DNA of 58,243 bases from Acidobacteriota bacterium (GTDB taxonomy: Bacteria > Acidobacteriota > Terriglobia > Acidiferrales > UBA7541). Positions 15,682 through 23,018 of this stretch are shown one piece after another (positions within the stretch are counted from its first letter, which is position 1; every line of letters begins with the position of its first letter). Both the position numbers and the translations under genes were made by a program. The stretch covers positions 1-58,243 of the forward strand of contig PLUM01000093.1 in NCBI GenBank assembly GCA_003165465.1, in the 5' to 3' direction. Under the pieces are notes generated by a model. That model made no database searches, had not been told where the DNA came from, and worked only from the letters and a program-made list of their open reading frames with translations.

Positions 15682-15810
15682 TTTAACACAGAGAACACAG
15701 AGTAAAAACAGAGAAAGACGGAAGGAAGACAGAAAGAAGAACATTTCCGTGAATTCAGTGAACTCCGCGTCGGGTTCCACTTGTTTTTCTCTGCGTCCTC
15801 TGTGTTAAAA
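15682..15810. repeat. dispersed inverted repeat (TTAACACAGAG ... CTCTGTGTTAA)
   Basis: The arms at 15683-15693 and 15797-15807 face each other across about 100 bp. It sits between the cyclase and ThDP genes. This arm sequence is a familiar intergenic repeat in several bacterial phyla. Confidence 0.75.
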
Positions 15811-15811
15811 G

Positions 15812-15843
15812 CTTTTTCATTTGAAATCTTTTTCATTTGAAAT
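15812..15843. repeat. perfect tandem duplication of a 16-bp unit
   Basis: CTTTTTCATTTGAAAT occurs twice head to tail, ending a few bases before the AAGGAG site of the next gene. It may alter the spacing of a promoter or mRNA leader. Confidence 0.9.
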
Positions 15844-15856
15844 CAAGGAGAAGACT

Positions 15857-17587
15857 GTGGCGAACGTAACCGTGAGAGATTCGGGAAACATGATGACGGT
15901 ATCTCAGGCGCTGGCGAAACTCCTGCGGGCATACGGCGCGGAGTACGTTTTCACCTTGACGGGCGCGCCGCAGGACCCGCTGATTGACATGCAGAATCGC
16001 GAAGGACTGCGCGTGGTCCTCGGGCGCAGCGAACGCTCGGCCCTCGCCATGGCCGACGCCTACGCCCGCGTAACCGGCAAGCCGACGTTCGGCATCGTGC
16101 AATTCGGTCCCGGCGCGACGTATCTGCCCGCATCGATCATTGACGCGTTCTGGGCGTCCAGCCCGCTCATCGCCATCAGCGGCACGACCACGACGAAGAC
16201 ACGCTACCGCTACGAGTATCAGGAACTCGAGCAGACTTCCATGTTCCCCTCGATGACCAAGTGGGCGGGCGACCTGCCGCAGCCCGAGCGCATTGCCGAC
16301 GTGTTCCGCACGGCCGTGCGCGCATCCGTCAGCGGCGTGCCGGGGCCGTCGTATCTGGGCATCCCCGCGGATTGGTTCAGCAAGAAGCTCACTGTTGCGC
16401 AGGACATCTATGCCGAGCCTTCTTTTCTCCGCACTCCCGCATGTAGAGTCGCGCCCGTCGCGCCGGACATCGAGCGCGCCATCGCCCTGCTCACGAGCGC
16501 TGAAAGGCCCGTGCTGATTGCCGGCGGCGGCGTGATCCTGTCCGAAGCCTGGATGGAACTGACCGCGCTGGCCGAGACCCTGAACATTCCCGTCGTGACC
16601 ACCATGGCGGGCAAGGGGAGCATTGCGGATACGCATCCGCTGTCGGTCGGCGTGTGCGGCCGCTACTCGCGCAAGGTTGCCAATGACACACTGGCCGGTG
16701 CGGATTTCTGTCTCGCGATCGGCACAAAATTGAGTTCGATGGGAACCAATGTATTTCAGTATCCGGGCAAGGGCACGCGCATCGTCCACGTCGATCTCGA
16801 TCCAAATTCGCTGGGGCGCACGTACCGCGAGGAGTTGTCGATCGTCGGGGATTCGCGCGAAGCGCTCACCATGTTGCGCGAGGCGGCGATCGCGGCGAAC
16901 GTCAACGGCGGCAAATGGGCCGGCTGGACGAAGCAGGTGCAAGGCACGGTGGGCGCGTGGCTCGAAGATCTCGAGCGCGTCTGCCGCGAGCCCATGCATG
17001 AAGGGAAACTGAATCCGTATCACATCATGCGCCTGATCGATCAAAACCTCGGCGCCGAGGATCTGCTGGTTGCGGACACCGGCTACATGGCGGCGTGGGC
17101 CGTGACCCTCTTGCAGCAGAAGAAAGCCGGACGCAACACGCTGCGCGCGGCGGGCTCTCTCGGCTGGGCGTTCCCCGCGGCGTTTGGCGCAAAGCTCGCG
17201 GTGGGAGCGGGGCGCCGCGTCTTCGGCCTCTCCGGTGACGGCGGCGCTGGCTACCACCTGCCCGATCTGGAAACCGCGCTGCGCCTGAAAATTCCCGTCG
17301 TGCAGATTGTGATGAACAATTGCTCGCTGGCCTTCGAGTATCACGTGCAGAAATATGTGCACGAAGAGATGTGCCCGGAGGCGAGCGAATTTCTCGACGT
17401 GCCGTTTGCCGACGTGGCCCGCGCGTTCGGAGCGCACGGCGAGCGCGTCACCTCCGCCGACCAATTTCTCCCGGCGTTGCGCCGCGCGGAGGAGTCGGGC
17501 AAGCCCGCGATTGTCGACGTGGTCGTGAGCCGCGAGCTGCCGCCGCCCGTGACGCGCTACGAAGCGGCGGGACTGCGCAAAGTCTGA
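15857..17587 (+). CDS. thiamine-diphosphate-dependent enzyme (acetolactate synthase / benzoylformate decarboxylase family)
   Basis: 576 aa from a GTG at 15857, with AAGGAG nine bases upstream; an in-frame ATG at 15821 lies inside the 16-bp tandem repeat and is less likely. N-terminal pyrimidine-binding domain with the activating Glu in LGRSERSALAMADAYAR (about residue 50), a central domain, and a C-terminal diphosphate-binding domain with GDG at about 460-462 followed 26 residues on by NN. Members decarboxylate or carboligate 2-oxo acids. It lacks features that would identify a true acetolactate synthase, and no small subunit is nearby, so a decarboxylase in the local catabolic cluster is likelier. 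Substrate unknown. Confidence 0.9.
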   Translation: MANVTVRDSGNMMTVSQALAKLLRAYGAEYVFTLTGAPQDPLIDMQNREGLRVVLGRSERSALAMADAYARVTGKPTFGIVQFGPGATYLPASIIDAFWASSPLIAISGTTTTKTRYRYEYQELEQTSMFPSMTKWAGDLPQPERIADVFRTAVRASVSGVPGPSYLGIPADWFSKKLTVAQDIYAEPSFLRTPACRVAPVAPDIERAIALLTSAERPVLIAGGGVILSEAWMELTALAETLNIPVVTTMAGKGSIADTHPLSVGVCGRYSRKVANDTLAGADFCLAIGTKLSSMGTNVFQYPGKGTRIVHVDLDPNSLGRTYREELSIVGDSREALTMLREAAIAANVNGGKWAGWTKQVQGTVGAWLEDLERVCREPMHEGKLNPYHIMRLIDQNLGAEDLLVADTGYMAAWAVTLLQQKKAGRNTLRAAGSLGWAFPAAFGAKLAVGAGRRVFGLSGDGGAGYHLPDLETALRLKIPVVQIVMNNCSLAFEYHVQKYVHEEMCPEASEFLDVPFADVARAFGAHGERVTSADQFLPALRRAEESGKPAIVDVVVSRELPPPVTRYEAAGLRKV

Positions 17588-17592
17588 CGACG

Positions 17593-18972
17593 ATGCACAC
17601 AGAGCAAGCCGCGGCGATCGGCGCACGGCTCGACCGGCTTCCTTCCACGCGCTCGATTTGGAAGCTTGTGCTGATGCTTTCGCTCGGCGGATGCTTCGAG
17701 TATTACGATCTTTTTTTCACCGCCTACATTGGCCCCGGCCTGGTGCGCAGCGGGATTTTTTCCAGGACCTCGGCGCTGTTCTTCGGGTTTACGGGGCTTG
17801 CCAGTTTCGTTGCCGCGACGTTCGCCGGGCTGTTCATCGGAACGCTTCTGTTCAGCTTCACGGCGGACCGTTCCGGGCGGCGCACGATTTTCACTGGCTC
17901 CCTGCTGTGGTATTCCGCCGCCAGCGTGGTGATGGCCTTCCAGCACTCCGCGTCCCACATTCTCATTTGGCGGCTCGTCGCGGGCATCGGCATCGGCGTG
18001 GAACTCGTGACGATCGATGCGTACATCGCGGAACTCATGCCTAGAGAGATGCGCGGGCGCGCGTTTGCCTTCAACGCCATCGTGCAGTTTTCCGTCGTGC
18101 CGGTGGTCGCGCTGGCCGCGTGGCTGCTCGTGCCTCGCCATCCGCTGGGGCTCGATGGCTGGCGCTGGGTTGTGCTGATCGGCGCGGCGGGCGCGATCTT
18201 CGTGTGGTTCATCCGTAAAAACGTTCCGGAAAGTCCGCGCTGGCTAATCGCGCACGGCAAATTGGAAGAGGCCGAGCGCGTGGTCCGCGTGATGGAAGCG
18301 CGCGTGGAAGCCGAATTGGGCGCGGCGCTGCCCGCTGCCGTGCGCGTTGCGAGCGAAGAGGCGAAGGGGAAATTCTCGGATATTTTCCGCAAACCTTATC
18401 TCGGCCGCACGCTGATGCTGGTCGTCTTCCAATTTTTTCAGACCGTCGGATTTTACGGTTTTGCGTCCTGGGTTCCCACGCTCATGATTTCCGCGGGCGT
18501 GACGACCACGCTCAGCCTGCGCTACTCGTTTCTCATCGCGCTGGCGGCTCCGCTGGGGCCGCTCCTGGCCATGAATATCGCGGACCGCACCGAACGCAAA
18601 TGGCAAATTGTGGTGAGCGCGATTTGCATTGCCGTGTTCGGACTGCTTTTTGCCAGGCAGCGGAATCCGGCGTGGCTGATCGCCTGCGGCGTGATGCTCA
18701 CGTGCTCGAACAATTGCATGTCCTATGCGTTTCACGCGTATCAGTCCGAGCTTTTTCCCACGCGCGTGCGGGCGCAAGCCGTGGGCTTCGTCTATTCCTG
18801 GAGCCGGCTCAGCGCGATTTTTAGTAGTTTTCTCATTGGATTTTTCCTGCGCGATTTCGGCGTGACCGGCGTCTTCGCGTTTATCGCCGTCTCCATGCTG
18901 GCCGTCGTCCTCTCGATCGGCATCTTCGGGCCTCGCACGCGCGGCCTCGCGCTGGAAGTCATTTCCCGCTAA
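17593..18972 (+). CDS. MFS transporter (aromatic-acid / sugar-porter-like)
   Basis: 459 aa starting 5 bp after the ThDP gene stop (TGA CG ACG ATG), so clearly co-transcribed. Twelve membrane helices are expected. Visible motifs: GGCFEYYDLFFTAYIGP in helix 1, the loop 2-3 signature DRSGRRTIF, and ADRTERKWQ in the second half. The Asp-containing helix 1 (EYYD) resembles aromatic-acid:H+ symporters (DGYD-type) and metabolite:H+ symporters. It likely imports the substrate degraded by the neighbouring enzymes; the substrate is not deducible. Confidence 0.9.
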   Translation: MHTEQAAAIGARLDRLPSTRSIWKLVLMLSLGGCFEYYDLFFTAYIGPGLVRSGIFSRTSALFFGFTGLASFVAATFAGLFIGTLLFSFTADRSGRRTIFTGSLLWYSAASVVMAFQHSASHILIWRLVAGIGIGVELVTIDAYIAELMPREMRGRAFAFNAIVQFSVVPVVALAAWLLVPRHPLGLDGWRWVVLIGAAGAIFVWFIRKNVPESPRWLIAHGKLEEAERVVRVMEARVEAELGAALPAAVRVASEEAKGKFSDIFRKPYLGRTLMLVVFQFFQTVGFYGFASWVPTLMISAGVTTTLSLRYSFLIALAAPLGPLLAMNIADRTERKWQIVVSAICIAVFGLLFARQRNPAWLIACGVMLTCSNNCMSYAFHAYQSELFPTRVRAQAVGFVYSWSRLSAIFSSFLIGFFLRDFGVTGVFAFIAVSMLAVVLSIGIFGPRTRGLALEVISR

Positions 18973-19106
18973 GAAGCATTTCCTTCCTGATCTTCCGACG
19001 CGAAGCGGTTCCGCCGAACAAGTGGCCCTAGAAGCCGGGCCGCAATCGCAGTACTCTAAGCATAGGCAATCGGCCGCAGTTCTATTCGCATGGAAGCGAG
19101 GTCATC

Positions 19107-19793
19107 ATGAGAGATCGCAGCGGAATTTTCCACTTCTTCCTATTCGGATTTGTTTTACTGTTCGCGGGAATCCTATTAGCGCAGAACAAGCCGGATCGGG
19201 CATTGATTGTAAACGGAAAGTCCGCCGGAATGGCCATGCAGGTGGACGGCCACGCGTACATCGAGGTCGAGACCGTCGCTCAGTTTACGCATGGCATCGT
19301 CACTTTCGAGCCCAATCGAATCGTGCTTACCTTTCCGGCACCGGGAACCAGCATGGCTCCGACCGCAACTCCAGCGCCACTGCCGCCTCCAGGATTATCT
19401 AGAAATTTTGCAAGTGCGGCGATCGCTGAACTGGCGGAGATGCGCGAGTGGAGGGGAGCCGTAAGCACCATCCTCACTTACGGATCCACAGTCGTGGGAA
19501 ACTGGCCGCAGGACTATCACGATCACGTGGACTCCAGCCTCATGCAGGTCAAGGTGGCCGCGACAACCGCTGCCGACCAGGACGCGATGCAACTCCTCCA
19601 GAACGAATTTTCAAACCTCGCGCGGTGGGCCACTGACGTTGTGACAACGCGCCAGTCCTTGAATGCTACAAACACTGTTCGTCCCGACACCATTCAGAGC
19701 GATCAAGCCCTTGCAAAAATTTCCAATTGCAGCCGGTTCCTTAATTCGATGCTTGTCAGTGGATCGTTTGCCGACGATCCAAGCTGCCACTAA
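19107..19793 (+). CDS. secreted hypothetical protein with stalk-like N-terminal domain
   Basis: 228 aa. Signal peptide 1-26 (FFLFGFVLLFAGILLAQ). Residues about 33-75 (LIVNGKSAGMAMQVDGHAYIEVETVAQF) resemble the small repeat of copper-amine-oxidase-like N-terminal domains. A Pro/Thr linker follows (APGTSMAPTATPAPLPPPG), then a helical C-terminal domain of about 130 residues. Two cysteines near the end (NCSRFLN, DPSCH) may pair. It sits between the MFS and DUF6282 genes with its own upstream gap, so it may not belong to the catabolic set. Family not recognised. Confidence 0.75.
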   Translation: MRDRSGIFHFFLFGFVLLFAGILLAQNKPDRALIVNGKSAGMAMQVDGHAYIEVETVAQFTHGIVTFEPNRIVLTFPAPGTSMAPTATPAPLPPPGLSRNFASAAIAELAEMREWRGAVSTILTYGSTVVGNWPQDYHDHVDSSLMQVKVAATTAADQDAMQLLQNEFSNLARWATDVVTTRQSLNATNTVRPDTIQSDQALAKISNCSRFLNSMLVSGSFADDPSCH

Positions 19794-20009
19794 GCCTCTG
19801 CGGGACGCGACCACCCTCGCGAAAAATCCGCCGCATTCCCTAGTGAAACATTCCGGCGTTGGGGTATATTCAGTGCCTGCCGGTTTTCCCGGGTGGTTTT
19901 CGATTTTTCGAATCCATTCGAAATTGATACGCCATTTTAGCCGGCCAGGCTCCATTCTGTTTCCGGGCCTGCCGAATATTGAAGATCGAAATCGAAAGGA
20001 AATAACCAT

Positions 20010-20960
20010 ATGACTGCAGCATCGCCAAGCGCCGGTGAGGGCGCGTCTGGAGCGAAGGCCACGCCGGTTTCCGACGCGGCATGGAAGTGTCTGGAGGGCG
20101 CGTATGACGTGCAAGTGCACGTCGCGCCGGACGTAATTGAGCGGCGCATCGACGACCTGGACCTGGCCAAGGAATTTCTGGGGCGCGGGCTGAAAGGTTT
20201 TGTGCTCAAGTCGCATTATTTTCCGACGGCGGAGCGCGCTCAGGTCGTCAGGAAAGCCGTGCCGGGCATCGCCGCGTATGGGGCCATTACGCTGAATCAT
20301 TCCGTCGGCGGGCTGAATCCCGTGGCGCTGGAACTTGCCGGGCGCTCGGGTTGCAAGATGGTGTGGTTCCCGACGGTCGATGCCAAGAACGAAACTGCGG
20401 GGCGCCTGGACGGACCGAACGTGAAGCTGCCGTTCTGGGCGAAAATTCAGCGCGAGCTTGCGGCCACGGGCATCGCTCCGCCGCCGCTGACTGTGCTCGA
20501 CGCGAATGGAAAAGCTTCCGAAGTCGTGCGCCGCTGCATCGAGATCATCGCCAAGCACAATATGATTCTGGCAACGGGGCACCTCGGGCGGGTGGAAATT
20601 TTCGAGCTGGTGAAAACGGCGCGTGAAATGGGGACGAAGCGGGTCCTCGTCACGCACGCGGAATTCCCCTCGCAGAATCTGACGGCCGGCGAGCAGAAGC
20701 AGCTCGCGGACATGGGCGCCTTCATCGAACACTGCTTCACCACCATGCACACGGGAAAAGCGCCGTGGGACGCGGTGCTCGAAGCGATTCGCGCGGTTGG
20801 CCCGGAACGCTGCGTGCTCTCGACCGACCTGGGCCAGACGATCAACCCGCCCGTCGCCGAAGGTTTTGCCATGTTCACGCAGAAGATGCTGGATGGCGGA
20901 TTCAGCGTGGATCAGATTCGCCGAATGACGGTCACGAATCCGACCGCGCTTCTGGAATAA
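20010..20960 (+). CDS. DUF6282-type amidohydrolase-like protein
   Basis: 316 aa; AAAGGAAAT site before the ATG. It looks like a TIM-barrel metal hydrolase of the amidohydrolase/PHP type: an early VQVHVAPDV (HxxP near residue 38), LKSHYFPT, a His in ATGHLGRVE, VTHAEFPSQN and a C-terminal STDLGQ where the catalytic Asp is expected. I associate this pattern with the uncharacterised DUF6282 family, not with a proven reaction. It is followed within 150 bp by an RraA/LigK-type aldolase. Lactone or dicarboxylate hydrolysis before aldol cleavage, by analogy with LigI-LigK, is a plausible guess. Confidence 0.8.
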   Translation: MTAASPSAGEGASGAKATPVSDAAWKCLEGAYDVQVHVAPDVIERRIDDLDLAKEFLGRGLKGFVLKSHYFPTAERAQVVRKAVPGIAAYGAITLNHSVGGLNPVALELAGRSGCKMVWFPTVDAKNETAGRLDGPNVKLPFWAKIQRELAATGIAPPPLTVLDANGKASEVVRRCIEIIAKHNMILATGHLGRVEIFELVKTAREMGTKRVLVTHAEFPSQNLTAGEQKQLADMGAFIEHCFTTMHTGKAPWDAVLEAIRAVGPERCVLSTDLGQTINPPVAEGFAMFTQKMLDGGFSVDQIRRMTVTNPTALLE

Positions 20961-21000
20961 GTATGTTTTTAGGGAACGTGTTGCATCGGCCGGCGATAAT

Positions 21001-21069
21001 CCCCGCCTCTGAAGAGGCGGGCTACAACACCGGCGTATTGCTGCAGCCCGTCTCTTCAGAGGCGGGGAT
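21001..21069. repeat. paired family-B palindromes
   Basis: CCCCGCCTCTGAAGAGGCGG and its inverted partner (CTCTTCAGAGGCGGGG) face each other around a short spacer, between the DUF6282 and RraA-like genes. The element could form one long hairpin. Confidence 0.88.
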
Positions 21070-21110
21070 TTTCCGCGGCGTTCGAGAATTCGTTTAGGGA
21101 GAGTTTATTC

Positions 21111-21791
21111 ATGAAGCCAAGAATCGTTCGCAACATCGAAAGACCGGATGCGGAACTGGTCCGGAAACTCGGCGAGTTCGGCACCGCCACGGTGCACGAA
21201 GCGCAGGGCCGCGTCGGCTTGATGCTGCCGTACATGCGTCCGATTTATCCGACGGCTCGCATCGCGAGCCCGGCCGTGACCGTGCTGTGCCACCCGGGCG
21301 ATAACCTGATGTTTCATGCCGCGATCGAAGTGTGCAAGCCGGGCGACGCGCTGGTCGTCACGACGCATTCCGATTCGACCGACGGATTTTTCGGCGAATT
21401 GCTGGCGACTTCCTGCCGGGCGCGTGGAATCAGTGGGCTGGTGATTCACGCGGGCGTGCGTGACGTCGCGGACCTGACCGCCATGCAGTTTCCGGCGTTC
21501 TCGCGCGCGATCTCGGCGCAGGGAACGGTGAAGGAAACGGCTGGCTACGTGAATATCGACATCGTGTGTGCGGGCGCTCTGGTTCATCCGGGCGACGTGA
21601 TCGTGGGCGACGTGGACGGCATCGTGGTGGTTCCGCGGCTGGACGTTGCGGAAGTCGTCGCAGCGTGCGAAGCGCGCCTCGCGAAGGAAGCGAAAAACCG
21701 CGAGCGCCTGAAGGCCGGCGAATTGGGCCTGGACATGTACGGCCTCCGCGAAAAGCTCAAGAATTTGGGCGTGGAGTGGGTGGATCGCTAG
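21111..21791 (+). CDS. RraA-family aldolase (LigK-like 4-carboxy-4-hydroxy-2-oxoadipate / HMG aldolase)
   Basis: 226 aa, matching LigK/ProA aldolases rather than the roughly 160-aa RraA. These class II, metal-dependent pyruvate aldolases cleave 4-hydroxy-4-carboxy- or 4-hydroxy-4-methyl-2-oxo acids to pyruvate plus a second acid. Seen: GTATVHEAQGRVG (about 25-37), the phosphate-loop-like GELLATSCRARG (about 94-105), GVRDVADL with the metal-site Arg-Asp (about 117-124), and PGDVIVGDVDGIVVVP (about 162-177). AGGGAGAG precedes the ATG. It is the last gene of the catabolic set and gives the pathway its likely end: pyruvate formation. Confidence 0.88.
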   Translation: MKPRIVRNIERPDAELVRKLGEFGTATVHEAQGRVGLMLPYMRPIYPTARIASPAVTVLCHPGDNLMFHAAIEVCKPGDALVVTTHSDSTDGFFGELLATSCRARGISGLVIHAGVRDVADLTAMQFPAFSRAISAQGTVKETAGYVNIDIVCAGALVHPGDVIVGDVDGIVVVPRLDVAEVVAACEARLAKEAKNRERLKAGELGLDMYGLREKLKNLGVEWVDR

Positions 21792-22096
21792 AGGTAGCAC
21801 AGGCTTCAGAGCCTGTGTAGCAACGGGCAAATCTTTGTAGGGCACGGCTTCAGCCGTTTCGTAACGTACGAGGAATTTCTCTATTTCCGTGGGTGCCCCA
21901 TCCTTCGCGCCTTTTGCGAAGGGTGGGGGTCTTGCTCCCTACTTCCCGCTTCCTATGTCGATCCTCCGTAACGGACCCACCCTTCGCAAAATGCGCGAAG
22001 GATGGGGCACCCAGATCTTCCGGAGTTGAGTTGCCACAAATTAAAACCGCACAGGCAAGAGTGCCTGTGCCACTGGAATATCGCCGCACACTCGGG
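21792..22096. other. intergenic region filled with palindromic repeats
   Basis: Between the convergent aldolase and thiE genes. Holds ACAGGCTTCAGAGCCTGT (21799-21816), a GGCACGGCTTCAGCCG half unit (21841-21856), the family-C element (21871-22012) and ACAGGCAAGAGTGCCTGT (22051-22068). No gene is seen. The repeats could terminate both transcripts. Confidence 0.8.
21871..22012. repeat. family-C long inverted repeat, copy 1
   Basis: Core 21893-22010: GTGCCCCATCCTTCGCG ... CGCGAAGGATGGGGCAC arms around a conserved loop. The copy at 49769-49906 has the same core orientation but keeps the outer CACGGAAATAGAG arm on the other side. Confidence 0.88.
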
Positions 22097-22780
22097 CTAA
22101 ATCGTCTTCAACCGCGCGGCCAGTTCCTCCGTATTTCCAGTCTCCTGGAATAAACGTATCGCCGCGGCGCCGCCTGCTCCCGCCGAGAGGCACACGCGCG
22201 CATTTTCCAAATTCACTCCGCCAATCGCGATCACCGGAATCTTGACCGACGCGCACACTTCGCGCAGGCGATCGATTCCCTGCGGCGCTCCAAAGGCCGC
22301 CTTCGACGGTGTTGCAAACACCGGCCCGAAAAAAATGTAGTCCGCCCCGCCCCGCTCGGCCGCGCGCGCCGATTCCAGCGAATGGCAGGAAACGCCGACG
22401 AGAAAATCCAATCGCCCGGTGGAGCGGCGCCACTCCGTGACTGCTTCCAGCGGCAAGGACTTTTCCCCGAGGTGAACGCCCGCGGCATTCGCGGCCAGCG
22501 CGACATCCAGCCGGTCATTGACCAAAACGCGCGCGGAGGCCACACGCGCCTCGGCAACGGCGAAACGCGCGAGATCCAACAGAGAGCGCGTATCGAGATC
22601 CTTTTCGCGAATTTGAATCCACGCGGCTCCAGCGGCGGCCGCGCGCCGGATGGAATCATGGAGCGAAGATGCAGGAGGCGGAGTGCGATCGCTGGAAAAC
22701 ACATCGGATGAACCGGGCGTGGCTGCAAACGCGCGGCGGTCCGTTACATAACAGAAAAATGGTTTATGTTCGGGCGTCAA
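22097..22780 (-). CDS. thiE: thiamine-phosphate synthase
   Basis: Joins HMP-pyrophosphate and thiazole phosphate to thiamine phosphate. TIM-barrel features: YVTDRRAF, the substrate-binding IQIREKDLDTR, ARVLVNDRLDVALAANAAGVHLGEKSLP, GVSCHSLESARAAERGGADYIFFGPVFATPSK, and the phosphate loop IPVIAIGGVN. The start is uncertain: a TTG at 22780 (LTPEHKPFF) gives about 227 aa and overlaps the upstream membrane-protein gene by 17 bp; a GTG at 22834 would add 18 residues. The overlap implies coupling to that gene. No TPP riboswitch was recognised upstream. Confidence 0.92.
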   Translation of the reverse strand: MTPEHKPFFCYVTDRRAFAATPGSSDVFSSDRTPPPASSLHDSIRRAAAAGAAWIQIREKDLDTRSLLDLARFAVAEARVASARVLVNDRLDVALAANAAGVHLGEKSLPLEAVTEWRRSTGRLDFLVGVSCHSLESARAAERGGADYIFFGPVFATPSKAAFGAPQGIDRLREVCASVKIPVIAIGGVNLENARVCLSAGAGGAAAIRLFQETGNTEELAARLKTI

Positions 22781-23006
22781 CGGAATCCGTCCGCCCCCGC
22801 AACATGCTCGCGGCAAGAAAAATATCCAGCGCACCGAGGCCAGTCACCGCGCCTCGCACCGAAGGATGAAGAAGAAACGGAATCAGAGCGGGATATTTGT
22901 CGAGAAAAAAATTGTGGTCCCAATACCCAAGCCAGGGAACCAGAATCAGCAACGCTCCAAGAAGAAACATATCGAGGGCCAGCAAGATATGCAGGAAAGA
23001 TTTCAT
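22764..23006 (-). CDS. small inner-membrane protein, 80 aa
   Basis: Two hydrophobic spans (FLHILLALDMFLLGALLILVP at about 4-24; VRGAVTGLGALDIFLAASML at about 50-69) joined by an aromatic loop (YWDHNFFLDKYPALI). It begins 12 bp after the TPR gene stop in the opposite reading sense of distance, that is, just upstream of thiE, and its 3' end overlaps the thiE start. No family recognised. The position suggests a thiE-linked transcript but not necessarily a thiamine role. Confidence 0.7.
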   Translation of the reverse strand: MKSFLHILLALDMFLLGALLILVPWLGYWDHNFFLDKYPALIPFLLHPSVRGAVTGLGALDIFLAASMLRGRTDSVDART

Positions 23007-23018
23007 TCCGGATCGAGT

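Noticed and set aside
15833..17626. 597-codon minus-strand frame opposite the ThDP enzyme
   Set aside because: Antisense artefact of codon bias; composition is unlike a protein and the opposite gene has full motifs.
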